From an uncultured Lachnospiraceae bacterium (GTDB lineage: Bacteria > Bacillota > Clostridia > Lachnospirales > Lachnospiraceae), in the NCBI GenBank assembly GCA_910577105.1, contig CAJTMB010000012.1:1-64000 (forward strand): a DNA stretch of 64,000 nucleotides, written 5' to 3'. The notes under the pieces are model-generated. The model made no database searches, was not told the origin of the DNA, and saw only the letters and a program-made list of their open reading frames with translations. Position numbers and translations under genes: made by a program. The stretch's first letter is position 1, and each line of letters starts with the position of its first letter. Shown here piece after piece: positions 42,102 to 51,763 of this stretch.

Positions 42102-45100
42102 TTATGCTTTTACGGGAATCTTTTTTACGGTTTTATCCCGTTTTACAAACAAGAGAACTGCCATGCATGTGAGACCGATTACCACAAACCACTTCGGATG
42201 GATGTCACCTGTCTTAGGGGAACTGTCAATTACACCTGATGATTCCAGATTGTCGGTTTTCACATAGATAACATACGGTGAAAAATGCTCTGCCGTAAAA
42301 GTCACGCAGGCAACGCCATCAATCGTGGTAAATTTAGGCGTCAATTTATCCAGCTTATCATTGACTACACCTGCCACCTTGTTGTTACCGGCATATGTAA
42401 TCAAAGAATCCGGTAATGGCAAAGTAATATTGATGGACAGTCCGCTTGTATCTGTAATTTTTGTTTTACCTGTAGCGTCATACAAGGAAATATCCATGGC
42501 AAAATATTTAATATTGTCCAAATCTCCGTATTCTGCCATTAATGCCCTTACAACAGCTTCAGAAGCCGCTGCATCTTCCGAAACCTTAATTACGAAGTTA
42601 TCGGAAGAACCTTTGATGGTAGCCGAAACCACTCCGGTATTGGAAAGTCCGTTTTTATCGATGACAATCGTGGTTCCCTGGTTATTACCGCTGGTTGTGG
42701 AACCCGAGCCTGAGCCTGAGCCTGAACCCGAACCGGAGCCCGAGCCTGAGCCCGAACCTCCGGGCTTGTTGGTAAAGTTCGCTGTTACCGTGGCATTTGC
42801 CGCCGGCATTACCATGGTTGTCGCTGCAACAGAATCACTTGCAAATTTAACGGCAGAATTGTCCGTCGTCCATTTACTGAACTGCTGCGTGCTGGCAGGC
42901 GCGTTTGCAACAATGATAACCGTGGCTCCGGCTACATAACTTCCCGAACCACTGCCGTTTTTAACTGTCAGTGTATAAAGGGTTCCGTTGTTGCCGTTGC
43001 CGCCGCTTACTGAACCGTTGCCGTTGTTGGTTCCATTATTTCCGTTGCCGCCATTGCCGCCGTTGTTGCCATTGTCTCCGCTACCGCCGTTGCCGCCGCT
43101 TCCATTGGTATTCTTTTCATACTGCGCGTAGGTATCCGTGTCCTGCGTAATATTGGTGATGGCAGGCCTCCAGCCCGTAAAGGTATAGCCTTCCCTGGTA
43201 GGAGACTGAATTGCAATGGCATCTTCACCCTTTGCTACTTTCTGGGTTGACAATACATTGTCATTGTAATCAATGAAACGAACCGTAAACTTGGTATCCT
43301 CGGAATCAATCTTCGTATACTGTGCCACAATGTCCATATCCCTGCTGACAGAAGTAAAATCAGCCGGCAGCCATCCTGTAAAGATATAGCCTTCCCTGAC
43401 AGGGTCTTCCGGCGCTTTTGCCGCCGTCCTGATTTGCACCTGCTGCGTATCGATTATCTTGCTGTCATAATCCCAGAAAGTAACCGTAAACATTGTAGTG
43501 TCCGGCTTATCCGTGGTACGGATATTGTCATATTCATTCGCATAAATTTCAGCAGCGCTTCCCGGTGTACAGAAAAACTCTATGGTATTATACGGTTTAT
43601 CCGGAATTGTACTGGGATTAGCCGGGGTATTGAATGCACTTGGGTCTATATAAGTTACACTGTTTGGAATATCCACATACCGTACATTACTGTTGCCGAA
43701 TACTTCCTTACTGATGGAACGACAGGTATTTGGCAGTGTCACGGAATACAAACTGGTGGTATTATAAAACACCTTTTCGGGAATGGCCGATATTGTAGTG
43801 GAAGACAAATCTATGGACCCGACTTCTTCACAATCCATAAATGCCTCCGGGGCAATACTGGTCACTCCTGCCGTTTCCGTGTTGCTCACGGAACCCGGTG
43901 TACTGAGTCTGCCCCTGCTTTCCAGACATTCTATAATGACATCTTTCTTTCCGCTGTTAAGCTGATAGATAATGGCATTGTCCGTCACAAAATTCGGTCC
44001 GCCCGAAAAACTTACGTCCTCTAACAGCGGGCAATCCTTAAACGGCCTTAATCCTAATGAAGACACCGTGGAAGACAGAGTTACATTCTTCAGGTTTACA
44101 TTATTACAGAATGCATAGTCACCGATGCTCCCGCCGCCTCCGGACATATTGATGGTGGTAAGCATGGATTCCGAACCGGTTCCGTCACCGCCGCTTACCG
44201 TGGCAGGCGCCATATACTCATATGCAAATGCATAATCATCAATCTTTTCCGCTCCGCCGGTAATATTTATCTGGCTTAAAGAGCTGCACCCGCTGAAAGT
44301 ATATGGTTCAAACTCCGTAATATCAGCCAAGGTAATTTCCTGAATCATTTTATCGGTACTCTGTCCGGTCACTTTTTCAACCGTATATTTACCGTTCCCA
44401 TCTTCCTTTCCGGTCACACCCGAGAACAGTCCGGTTGCTATTGCCTTCACTCCGGAAGGAACCGAAACCCTCAATGCCGCATTGATAATCTGTCTCTGAT
44501 TATCGGTATAATTAGGATTACTGTTATTATTTTTCAGGTATTCTTCGTACTGTGCCACAGCTTCCTTTGCAGCTGTCTTGTATGCCTCAGTCATATAAGG
44601 CCAGTTGCTTCCATAATTAGTGGAATTTTTAAGTTCCGAGTAGGTAGGATAATCTACCAGCGTAGCGGTTCCCTTTCCGGTTTCCGGATTAATCACATTC
44701 CTGATTTCCAGATTGGTAGGCCATCCGCTGTAATAGGTTATATAAGTAGGTGACTGGTCTCCTACATTTATCGTACTCGAATCCTGCATTGCATAACTGA
44801 ACGGCATGATATCGCTTCCAACTGCTCCCGTAAAGGAAAGCTTGGGTGAAACCGTAAAATCTGAATGCCCTGATACCGCGAATCCCGGATTCGGACAATT
44901 CACACCTGTACAGGTGCCGCCAATATTGAAGTTAGCCTGCTGTGTTGCAAATGCTCCCGAGCCAATACTCTTAATGGTAGAGGCATCTGAAAAAATAACC
45001 GCCTCCAGATTGTGGCATCCCCTAAACGCATTATCGTTAATCGCCGTAACGGTTGCCGGAATAATAATTTTCCTGAGGAAACAATTGCCGGAAAAACTTC

Positions 45101-46718
45101 TGGAATCAATTGTTGAAATGCCGTACGGACCGATTGCCGAAGGAATTTCCACTACACTTACTTCCCCTGTCAGGTTAAAACCAATCAGATTATTGTTGGA
45201 ATCCACCTGATAGGTGATTTCAGCCAGCCCATCCTTTTTGATGATTTCATAGCAGTCCCTGTCCGCATATTTAAAAGGAATTGCATTAGCCTTGGTAAAA
45301 TCGTGTGTCTTGGAATTATCCTCCGCCTCAAAGTAAAATTCACTGCTTGCTCCGGCAAGGAATTTATCCACCGTATATCCGGTATCGTCACCGTCCGCCA
45401 CAAATTCGGTGCTTGCGGACAGTGCAGTAATATGCTTTAACGATGTACAGCCCACAAAATTGTTCAAATGCACAGTACCCAATGTACAGCTTGTGGGAAG
45501 CGTAATATCCGTGATACGGGTACATCCGTTAAATACGGAAACACCCAGTTCCTGCAAATTGGTCGTTTTATTTTCACCGTCTACAACACCGCCGTTTAAG
45601 TTGACATTGAGGAGACTGGTACAGTTTTCAAATGCATGGTCATAAATCTTGGTGGTAAATACCGGGAGGTTAAATTCCGTAAGGCTGGTGCAGTTCTGGA
45701 ATGTATAATCCGAAATATATTGCAATTCACAGCCGAGATTCATGTTAAAGGTTCTCAGGTTGCCGCAGTTGGCAAAGGCATATTTTCCAATCTCATTTAC
45801 CCTGTCACCCTTAAATGTAACGGAGCCGGTATATCCACAGCCATAAAAGGCATAATTTCCTATGCCCACCATGTTTTCGCCTATTTCAATATTGTTAATA
45901 CTGCGATTGGCAAACACGCCTCTTGCAGGGTCATTGTTCAGTGTAGTACCCGCGATAACATTAGGGTTTCCTCCCTGGTCGGGCGAAACGCCTTCTGCTA
46001 TAATCCATTCCTGAATCAGCCCTCCCGTGGAAGGATTGGTATTTGTATTCGGTATCAGGGACTGGTTGCCGATATAACGCACAGGGATGTCCCTTATCCA
46101 CTGATTGCTGGCATTCTCCCCTGCACGCTGGTAATTCCCCGCATCATCCTTATAATAGAAATCTTCTATGTCCGTATTTTCCCACTTCTGACGTTCTACA
46201 TAATAACAGGGAGCAAACACAGCCGGCGTAATGGTTACATTGCCGGAAACATCTTCTTCCCTTTTTTCTTCGGAAACCATGTAATAAAGCGGCTTATGAC
46301 TTCTGCTTACCGCAACATACGCACTGTCATCACCAACGTTTTCACGAAACAGCGTGTACGCCCTTACCCTGTCAGGAACCTTAAAAGGGTCTCCTATATT
46401 TCCGGCAGGGTTAAACCTCAAAATCACCGCCGTCATACCGGCTCCGTCGTTCATAAATGCAAATATAAAGGTGTTGCCGTTTTCGTCGTAATGTGTGTAA
46501 ATCTGCTGATAATCTTTGGCAACAACGGGAATCCGGGAGGTATTGGTTGCCGCAATCTGCTCATCCCATATGTATTTCTTATCCACTCCCGCCGCACTTG
46601 CTTTTGGAACCGGAATTGCCGCAACCAGAAGTGCCGTGATTAAGCATACAGCGCCTATCGTTTTCCGCACCCTCCTGCGCATTCTGAGATTCTTTTTCTT
46701 TGTTTTTTTCATTGTCAT
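42102..46718 (-). CDS. Cell-wall-anchored BspA-like LRR surface protein with SPKTG sorting signal
   Basis: This 1538-residue exported protein has a twin-positive signal peptide ending near PKASA (about 42). LRR_5 blocks fill roughly 270-470, 520-620 and 740-1090 (NMVGIGNYAFYGCGYTGSVT is typical). Two InlB B-type repeats follow (REGYIFTGWLPADF and REGYTFTGWRPAIT), then Asn/Gly-rich spacers, a bacterial-repeat domain and a (Gly-Ser)n linker near 42704-42760. A C-terminal domain and a sorting signal end the protein: SPKTGD, a hydrophobic helix and a Lys-rich tail. SPKTG is the motif type used by C. difficile sortase B, and a class B sortase gene is directly upstream. Likely an adhesin or host-facing protein. 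Confidence 0.9.
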   Translation of the reverse strand: MTMKKTKKKNLRMRRRVRKTIGAVCLITALLVAAIPVPKASAAGVDKKYIWDEQIAATNTSRIPVVAKDYQQIYTHYDENGNTFIFAFMNDGAGMTAVILRFNPAGNIGDPFKVPDRVRAYTLFRENVGDDSAYVAVSRSHKPLYYMVSEEKREEDVSGNVTITPAVFAPCYYVERQKWENTDIEDFYYKDDAGNYQRAGENASNQWIRDIPVRYIGNQSLIPNTNTNPSTGGLIQEWIIAEGVSPDQGGNPNVIAGTTLNNDPARGVFANRSINNIEIGENMVGIGNYAFYGCGYTGSVTFKGDRVNEIGKYAFANCGNLRTFNMNLGCELQYISDYTFQNCTSLTEFNLPVFTTKIYDHAFENCTSLLNVNLNGGVVDGENKTTNLQELGVSVFNGCTRITDITLPTSCTLGTVHLNNFVGCTSLKHITALSASTEFVADGDDTGYTVDKFLAGASSEFYFEAEDNSKTHDFTKANAIPFKYADRDCYEIIKKDGLAEITYQVDSNNNLIGFNLTGEVSVVEIPSAIGPYGISTIDSRSFSGNCFLRKIIIPATVTAINDNAFRGCHNLEAVIFSDASTIKSIGSGAFATQQANFNIGGTCTGVNCPNPGFAVSGHSDFTVSPKLSFTGAVGSDIMPFSYAMQDSSTINVGDQSPTYITYYSGWPTNLEIRNVINPETGKGTATLVDYPTYSELKNSTNYGSNWPYMTEAYKTAAKEAVAQYEEYLKNNNSNPNYTDNQRQIINAALRVSVPSGVKAIATGLFSGVTGKEDGNGKYTVEKVTGQSTDKMIQEITLADITEFEPYTFSGCSSLSQINITGGAEKIDDYAFAYEYMAPATVSGGDGTGSESMLTTINMSGGGGSIGDYAFCNNVNLKNVTLSSTVSSLGLRPFKDCPLLEDVSFSGGPNFVTDNAIIYQLNSGKKDVIIECLESRGRLSTPGSVSNTETAGVTSIAPEAFMDCEEVGSIDLSSTTISAIPEKVFYNTTSLYSVTLPNTCRSISKEVFGNSNVRYVDIPNSVTYIDPSAFNTPANPSTIPDKPYNTIEFFCTPGSAAEIYANEYDNIRTTDKPDTTMFTVTFWDYDSKIIDTQQVQIRTAAKAPEDPVREGYIFTGWLPADFTSVSRDMDIVAQYTKIDSEDTKFTVRFIDYNDNVLSTQKVAKGEDAIAIQSPTREGYTFTGWRPAITNITQDTDTYAQYEKNTNGSGGNGGSGDNGNNGGNGGNGNNGTNNGNGSVSGGNGNNGTLYTLTVKNGSGSGSYVAGATVIIVANAPASTQQFSKWTTDNSAVKFASDSVAATTMVMPAANATVTANFTNKPGGSGSGSGSGSGSGSGSGSGSTTSGNNQGTTIVIDKNGLSNTGVVSATIKGSSDNFVIKVSEDAAASEAVVRALMAEYGDLDNIKYFAMDISLYDATGKTKITDTSGLSINITLPLPDSLITYAGNNKVAGVVNDKLDKLTPKFTTIDGVACVTFTAEHFSPYVIYVKTDNLESSGVIDSSPKTGDIHPKWFVVIGLTCMAVLLFVKRDKTVKKIPVKA

Positions 46719-46753
46719 GATGCATCTCCTTTATCTGGGAAGCTTTCATGCTT

Positions 46754-47908
46754 CTACTGAATTTTCTTTGCCACAACCACAAACCTGCCCCCGCTTGTAT
46801 AATAGTCACAGGTCGACAATGTCAGCAGTTCATCCCCATACTCTGCCGTCACGCCGGTTTCATACAAGGACATTTCTTCCATTTCACGCATATAAGAATT
46901 AAATTCAATTTCAGAATTGGCATTAATAAACTGATAATATTTAAAAACTATTTCGCTTTCTTCATATATCTTAGAACGGAACACAAACATGATTTCATAT
47001 GTTCCCTTTTCGTATATGGTATCAAACTGTATCAGCTTATGTTTCTCATAGAAATCTTTTGAGCTGTATTTGTTAAGCTGGCCAAACATTCTGCCGCTTC
47101 TCATGTGGTGTCCATATACAATCAGGTTGGTGCTCCTCGGCAGTATACTGCAATCCTTATCAAGGAAAATACTGCCGTTCCTGTCTTCTTCCTGGTCAAA
47201 ATTATGATTTAAATAATATTCATTGTTAGCAGTCTGCAAAACAGGGTAATCTATATATGTATCGTCAATTTTAACCCATCCGATTAGTCTTTTGTTCAAA
47301 CTATATAGAATTTTATATTCTTCCAGTATGTCCGGAACTTCTATTTCTTCCGTATCATAATGAATAACCGGCGTTTCAGGGCCGCTATCGGTAGATTCCG
47401 CCCCTTTGAGGTTCTGCTGCTTTTCCGCATAGGCATCCAGTCTGCTAATCTGATAGGAATAAATTCCCAGATAAGTAAAGCAGGCGGCTGCGGTACAGAC
47501 GCACGCTGCCATTATCCATTTGCGGATGCGCTCTCTTTTCTTGATTTCCAAAAGGATGGATTTCTGCATATCTTCATCGTAATCTTCCAATTTGGTTTTT
47601 TTCTTTACATTCGTATTCTTTTTTCCTTTGACAGTCGGTTTCTTTTCTTTTTTTATTTTTTTAGGCGGGAGTATATTTTCTTCTATGGTATAATTTTCCA
47701 TTTCCTCAAGAAAATCCTGTCCCAGAATAGTACGAAACCGGTACTTGCCTTCCCTTAAATCCTTTATCAGACTGTCCACATCTTCCCTGTTGTCCAGATG
47801 ATATCTTTGCTTAATCTGCTCTATGTACGCAGCATCCTTCACAGCTGCATCATAATCAGCCGCCGTCCGGAACTGCCGCCCTGCAACTTCGCGTCCTTCT
47901 GTCTGCAT
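46754..47908 (-). CDS. srtB: Class B sortase with long cytosolic N-terminal region
   Basis: This 384-residue transpeptidase has the sortase domain at about 205-384, with TYIDYPVLQTANNEYYLNHN, the catalytic His in IVYGHHMRSGRMF, Cys in LTLSTCDYYTSGG and Arg in GRFVVVAKK. One membrane helix lies at about 130-150. The first 125 residues are charged (many Lys) and presumably cytosolic, which is unusual for SrtB. I chose ATG 47908, with GGAGG seven bases upstream. The longer frame from 47965 would begin at the predicted transcription start. It is the first gene of the surface operon and is expected to anchor the SPKTG protein encoded next. Confidence 0.88.
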   Translation of the reverse strand: MQTEGREVAGRQFRTAADYDAAVKDAAYIEQIKQRYHLDNREDVDSLIKDLREGKYRFRTILGQDFLEEMENYTIEENILPPKKIKKEKKPTVKGKKNTNVKKKTKLEDYDEDMQKSILLEIKKRERIRKWIMAACVCTAAACFTYLGIYSYQISRLDAYAEKQQNLKGAESTDSGPETPVIHYDTEEIEVPDILEEYKILYSLNKRLIGWVKIDDTYIDYPVLQTANNEYYLNHNFDQEEDRNGSIFLDKDCSILPRSTNLIVYGHHMRSGRMFGQLNKYSSKDFYEKHKLIQFDTIYEKGTYEIMFVFRSKIYEESEIVFKYYQFINANSEIEFNSYMREMEEMSLYETGVTAEYGDELLTLSTCDYYTSGGRFVVVAKKIQ

Positions 47909-47970
47909 TCCTATGCCTCCGCACATCGTGGGCACACCCGCGATACTGCCCCTCAAACTTTCCATTATCT

Positions 47971-47998
47971 ATTTTACTATATCTTGAAATTAATTCAA
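47971..47998 (-). promoter_or_regulatory. Promoter for the srtB-LRR operon
   Basis: TTGAAT (47993-47998), 16 bases and TAAAAT (47971-47976) on the minus strand. The predicted start of transcription near 47964 supports the sortase start at 47908. Confidence 0.55.
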
Positions 47999-48125
47999 GT
48001 CTTTTTCCCATGTATTGTATTTTGGGCTGCCACCAAAAATATCCAATTTTTTTTAAATGATAGAAGAAACATTGACATGCCTTTATACATAAGATAAACC
48101 ATAATAAAACCTGGAGGCACTTAAA

Positions 48126-48377
48126 ATGAGTGATTTAACTGCTAGTAACTGTGGATGCTCCAACAACTGCTGCAACGGCATGAGCGGTTTTGGAAACAGC
48201 TGCAACTGGATTTGGATTATCCTGTTATTCTCCTGCTGTGGCAATGGTAATGGTTTGTTCTCAAACAACGGATGCGGATGCAATTCCGGTTGTGACAACA
48301 ACAATGGCTGCTGCGAATGGCTTATCTGGATTCTCCTTATTTCCTGTTTCTGCGGAAATAACAATTGCTGCTGCTAA
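48126..48377 (+). CDS. Cysteine-rich small protein (chorion class high-cysteine type)
   Basis: This 83-residue protein has about 20 cysteines in CC, CxC and CNN patterns (SDLTASNCGCSNNCCNGMSG at the start, NNCCC at the end). Two hydrophobic Trp/Ile/Leu segments interrupt them (about 27-37 and 63-73). It matches the small proteins of Lachnospiraceae annotated as chorion class high-cysteine HCB protein 13; the role is unknown, with metal binding or a spore/surface coat as possibilities. GGAGG nine bases before the ATG supports it. TTGACA at about 48072 could be its -35 box, without a good -10. Confidence 0.8.
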   Translation: MSDLTASNCGCSNNCCNGMSGFGNSCNWIWIILLFSCCGNGNGLFSNNGCGCNSGCDNNNGCCEWLIWILLISCFCGNNNCCC

Positions 48378-48402
48378 CCACAAAGTTTCATACACATCTA
48401 AA

Positions 48403-48442
48403 TATGCGGGGCAGGCTCTGTTAAGAGCCTGTTCCACGCATA
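48403..48442 (+). terminator. Hairpin after the cysteine-rich protein gene
   Basis: Arms 48403-48418 and 48425-48442 form a long imperfect stem with GGCTC/GAGCC next to a six-base loop. There is no T-run, so termination is uncertain; the rest of the 48378-48501 gap is featureless. Confidence 0.4.
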
Positions 48443-48501
48443 CTTAACGACATGTTTTCATATGTTTTAAAAAGTACGAATCAGATTAGTGAGGTAACTG
48501 C

Positions 48502-48939
48502 ATGAGCGGGGAAGAATCAAAAAAACCTGATAAAATACAAGCTTTTGATACTTTGTTTACCAATAATCACATTCAAATGTACAAGATTCTTCTGCCCTAC
48601 TTTGAACCTCCCATGCAGAAACATATTGCCATATATATCAAATATATGGAGCTGCAGCATACACTTTCCTATTTCAGGCTGCATCCTTATGCTGTCATGC
48701 CAAAGGAAGAACATGCGGAAACCGTACAGATTTGCCGGGAAATCCTTCCGTTTTGTTCTTCTTCAGAAAAAGAATCCATGGAGAAAATCATAGAAATGTT
48801 TTCCAACCTGAAAAATGCACAGGAAATGATGGAAACCGTTAACATGATGAAAGAAATTTTCCCGGAAGGCTTTTCTTTTGGGGACGGGGATGGTCCTTCC
48901 CCCGATATTATGCAAATGTTCCAAATGTTTGGAAAATAA
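48502..48939 (+). CDS. Unknown helical protein (145 aa)
   Basis: This 145-residue soluble, helical protein is rich in Met, Glu and Phe. It starts MSGEESKKPDKIQAFDTLFT and ends DGDGPSPDIMQMFQMFGK. Met-rich amphipathic helices fill the second half (NAQEMMETVNMMKEIF). GAGG precedes the ATG by seven bases. It is followed by another small gene of similar composition, so the two probably form a pair; I recognise no family. The location downstream of the high-cysteine protein gene may reflect a spore or surface role, but this is a guess. Confidence 0.7.
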   Translation: MSGEESKKPDKIQAFDTLFTNNHIQMYKILLPYFEPPMQKHIAIYIKYMELQHTLSYFRLHPYAVMPKEEHAETVQICREILPFCSSSEKESMEKIIEMFSNLKNAQEMMETVNMMKEIFPEGFSFGDGDGPSPDIMQMFQMFGK

Positions 48940-48988
48940 ACATTTTGTCCCTGTTCCCCAAACCACAAAATGAGAAAGGATTGTAATT

Positions 48989-49264
48989 ATGGAACAAAAA
49001 CCCGAATGGATGAATGACCCCCTTGTGAAAGATATAGATGAGAAAAAACTGAACTTTTTAAGTGACCTGGTATTTGGCGGCAGGGGAAAAAGTCAGAAAG
49101 AAATGATGCCTTATATGATGATGCGGATGAAGCAGGCCAAAGCTGATAATATATCTTTTTCTTCCTCCGAAATTGCCGCCGTGGTGGCAGCGATTAAAAA
49201 CCACAGCACACCGGAGGAACTGGCACAAATTGATAATATTATGAAGAAAGCGCCGACATTGTAA
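48989..49264 (+). CDS. Unknown small helical protein (91 aa)
   Basis: This 91-residue protein starts MEQKPEWMNDPLVKDIDEKK. A Met-rich helix (KEMMPYMMMRMKQAKAD) and a C-terminal helix (STPEELAQIDNIMKKAP) follow. AAAGGA precedes the ATG by eight bases. Composition resembles the preceding gene, 49 bases upstream. Its stop codon lies in the loop of a terminator. No known function. Confidence 0.7.
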   Translation: MEQKPEWMNDPLVKDIDEKKLNFLSDLVFGGRGKSQKEMMPYMMMRMKQAKADNISFSSSEIAAVVAAIKNHSTPEELAQIDNIMKKAPTL

Positions 49265-49279
49265 CAGTCGGCGCCTTTT
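49250..49279 (+). terminator. Intrinsic terminator
   Basis: GCGCCGAC pairs with GTCGGCGC around the stop codon of the 91-residue gene and is followed by five T residues. Confidence 0.8.
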
Positions 49280-49286
49280 TAACCTG

Positions 49287-51701
49287 TCAAGGTTTCACCA
49301 CAAGATTGACAATTCTGCCCGGAACATATATTTCTTTTATGACAGTGCCGGACAACTTATCTCCCAACGCTTCTTTTGCCATGGAAAGCACTTTATCTTT
49401 TTCCTCATCCTTGGCAATTTTTATCGTCGTCTTTGTTTTGCCATTCATCTGAACAGCCACTTCTATGGATGCTTCCACCGTTTTTTCTTCTTCATAATCC
49501 GGCCATGCAGCCTGATACACCTTTCCTGCAAAACCTGTAAGCTGCCAGAGTTCTTCCGTAACATGGGGCGCCACGGGATTCAACAGTGTGAGAAGCACTT
49601 TAAACTCCCCTTTCGTCACCGACCCCTTTTTGTAGAACTCGTTAATCAGCGCCATCATGGCGGCAATCGCCGTATTATATTTCAGATTTTCAAAATCGGA
49701 GCCGACTTTCTTGATAGTCTGATGCATCCTGGTTTCCATGTCGGAAGAATAACCTTCCTCCTCTGTCAGGATATCCTGCAGCTTCCAGACCCTCTCCAGA
49801 AATCTCCTGCACCCCTTTACACCATCCTCAGACCAGGAAGCGCTTAAATCAAAGGCGCCGATAAACATTTCATAAGTTCTCAGGGTATCCGCGCCGTATT
49901 CCCGGATAATATCATCGGGATTCACCACATTGCCCCGGGATTTGCTCATCTTTTCCCCGTTTGAGCCCAGAATCATGCCGTGTGAAGTTCTCTTCTGGTA
50001 CGGCTCCTTGCAGGGAACAACCCCCTCGTCATACAAAAACCTGTGCCAGAATCGGGAATACAGAAGGTGCAGGGTGGTATGCTCCATGCCTCCGTTGTAC
50101 CAGTCAACGGGAAGCCAGTACTTTAACGCTTCCGGGCTTGCCAGCGCATTATCATTCTTTGGGTCCGTATAGCGGAGGAAATACCAGGAAGAACCTGCCC
50201 ACTGGGGCATGGTGTCCGTTTCCCTTTTAGCCGGACCGCCGCATTTCGGGCAGGTGGTTTTCACCCAGTCCGTCATATGCGCAAGGGGGGATTCCCCGTT
50301 GTCCGTAGGCATATAACTCTCCACTTCGGGAAGTTCCAGTGGCAGTTCGCTTTCGGGAAGCGCCACATAACCGCACTTTTCACACTCCACTACCGGAATG
50401 GGCTCTCCCCAGTAACGCTGGCGGGAAAATACCCAATCCCTCAGTTTATAATTGGTCTTCTCATGACCGATTCCTTTATCAGTTAAAAACGCAATGATTT
50501 TCTGTTTCGCTTCCGCAACGGAAAGCCCGTTTAAAAAGTCTGAATTGACAAGGGTTCCCGTCGCCACATCCGTATAAACGGCCTCCTGCACATCCACAGG
50601 GCTTCCTGCCACCACCTCGATAATCGGCATATGGAACTTCTTTGCAAACTCCCAGTCCCTCTCATCATGCGCAGGCACCGCCATAATGGCGCCGGTTCCG
50701 TAGGTCATCAGTACATAATCGGAAATCCAGATGGGAATTTCCTTGCCGTTAACGGGATTTACGGCCGTCAGGCCGTTAAGCATCACGCCGGTTTTATCCT
50801 TTGCAATCTCCGTACGCTCAAAATCGGATTTCCTTGCAGCCATCTCGCGGTAAGCTGCCACTTCTTCAAAGTTTTTGATATCCTCTTTGTATTTGTCTAT
50901 AAAGGGATGCTCCGGACTCATTACCATGTAGGTGACGCCGAAAAGCGTATCCGCCCTGGTGGTGTAAATCGTCAGTTTATCCTCTTTGTCTTTTAAAATG
51001 AAATCCACTTCCGCACCGGTGGACTTGCCAATCCAGTTCTTCTGTGACACTTTTACACGTTCAATATAATCTACGCCGTCAAGCCCGTCTAACAGTTTAT
51101 CCGCATAATCCGTAATCTTTAACATCCACTGGCTCTTTACTTTGCGGACAACCTCGGAACCGCAGCGCTCACAGACACCATTTACCACCTCTTCATTGGC
51201 AAGGCCTACCTTGCAGGAAGTACACCAGTTGATTGGCATCTTTGTCTTGTATGCCAGGCCTGCATTGAAAAGTTTCAAAAATATCCACTGGGTCCACTTA
51301 TAATATGCCACATCCGTAGTGTTGACTTCCCTCTCCCAGTCAAAGGAATATCCCAGCGAATGCAGCTGGTTCTTAAACCGCTCCACATTGTTTTTCGTGA
51401 CAATCTTCGGATGGACATGGTTCTTTATGGCATAATTTTCCGTAGGAAGCCCGAAAGCATCCCAGCCCATGGGATAAAGCACATTATAGCCCTGCATCCT
51501 TCTTTTTCTCGCCACAATATCAAGCGCCGTATAAGGACGCGGATGCCCTACATGAAGCCCCTGTCCGGACGGATACGGAAATTCAACCAATGCATAATAT
51601 TTCGGCTTGGAATAATCATCTGAAGTTGCAAACGCCTTCTCATCATCCCATATTTTCTGCCATTTTGTTTCTACTTCTCTGTGATTGTACGGTGCCGCCA
51701 T
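49287..51701 (-). CDS. leuS: Leucyl-tRNA synthetase
   Basis: This 804-residue class I synthetase has the HIGH-type motif FPYPSGQGLHVGHPRP (about 42-57), a CP1 editing domain (TRADTLFGVTYMVMSPEHPF), zinc-binding Cys pairs and the KMSKS motif (GEKMSKSRGNVVNPDDI). The anticodon domain and C-terminal extension are complete. The leader is only about 30 bases long from the visible promoter, so there is no room for a T-box. Confidence 0.97.
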   Translation of the reverse strand: MAAPYNHREVETKWQKIWDDEKAFATSDDYSKPKYYALVEFPYPSGQGLHVGHPRPYTALDIVARKRRMQGYNVLYPMGWDAFGLPTENYAIKNHVHPKIVTKNNVERFKNQLHSLGYSFDWEREVNTTDVAYYKWTQWIFLKLFNAGLAYKTKMPINWCTSCKVGLANEEVVNGVCERCGSEVVRKVKSQWMLKITDYADKLLDGLDGVDYIERVKVSQKNWIGKSTGAEVDFILKDKEDKLTIYTTRADTLFGVTYMVMSPEHPFIDKYKEDIKNFEEVAAYREMAARKSDFERTEIAKDKTGVMLNGLTAVNPVNGKEIPIWISDYVLMTYGTGAIMAVPAHDERDWEFAKKFHMPIIEVVAGSPVDVQEAVYTDVATGTLVNSDFLNGLSVAEAKQKIIAFLTDKGIGHEKTNYKLRDWVFSRQRYWGEPIPVVECEKCGYVALPESELPLELPEVESYMPTDNGESPLAHMTDWVKTTCPKCGGPAKRETDTMPQWAGSSWYFLRYTDPKNDNALASPEALKYWLPVDWYNGGMEHTTLHLLYSRFWHRFLYDEGVVPCKEPYQKRTSHGMILGSNGEKMSKSRGNVVNPDDIIREYGADTLRTYEMFIGAFDLSASWSEDGVKGCRRFLERVWKLQDILTEEEGYSSDMETRMHQTIKKVGSDFENLKYNTAIAAMMALINEFYKKGSVTKGEFKVLLTLLNPVAPHVTEELWQLTGFAGKVYQAAWPDYEEEKTVEASIEVAVQMNGKTKTTIKIAKDEEKDKVLSMAKEALGDKLSGTVIKEIYVPGRIVNLVVKP

Positions 51702-51734
51702 TTTTCTTCCCTTCCTTTTTAAAATAACAAGCCC

Positions 51735-51763
51735 ATTGTAGCTATTTCAGCTCTTCTTGTCAA
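51735..51763 (-). promoter_or_regulatory. Promoter for leuS
   Basis: TTGACA (51758-51763), 17 bases and TACAAT (51735-51740) on the minus strand, about 33 bases before the start codon. Confidence 0.8.

Noticed and set aside
45636..46643. A 335-codon frame antisense to the large surface protein gene.
   Set aside because: It lies fully within a well-supported gene in the opposite direction, with no family resemblance; long antisense frames are common in repeat-coding DNA.
47909..47965. A longer sortase start at 47965.
   Set aside because: The predicted transcription start is at about 47964 and no ribosome site precedes it; ATG 47908 has a good one.
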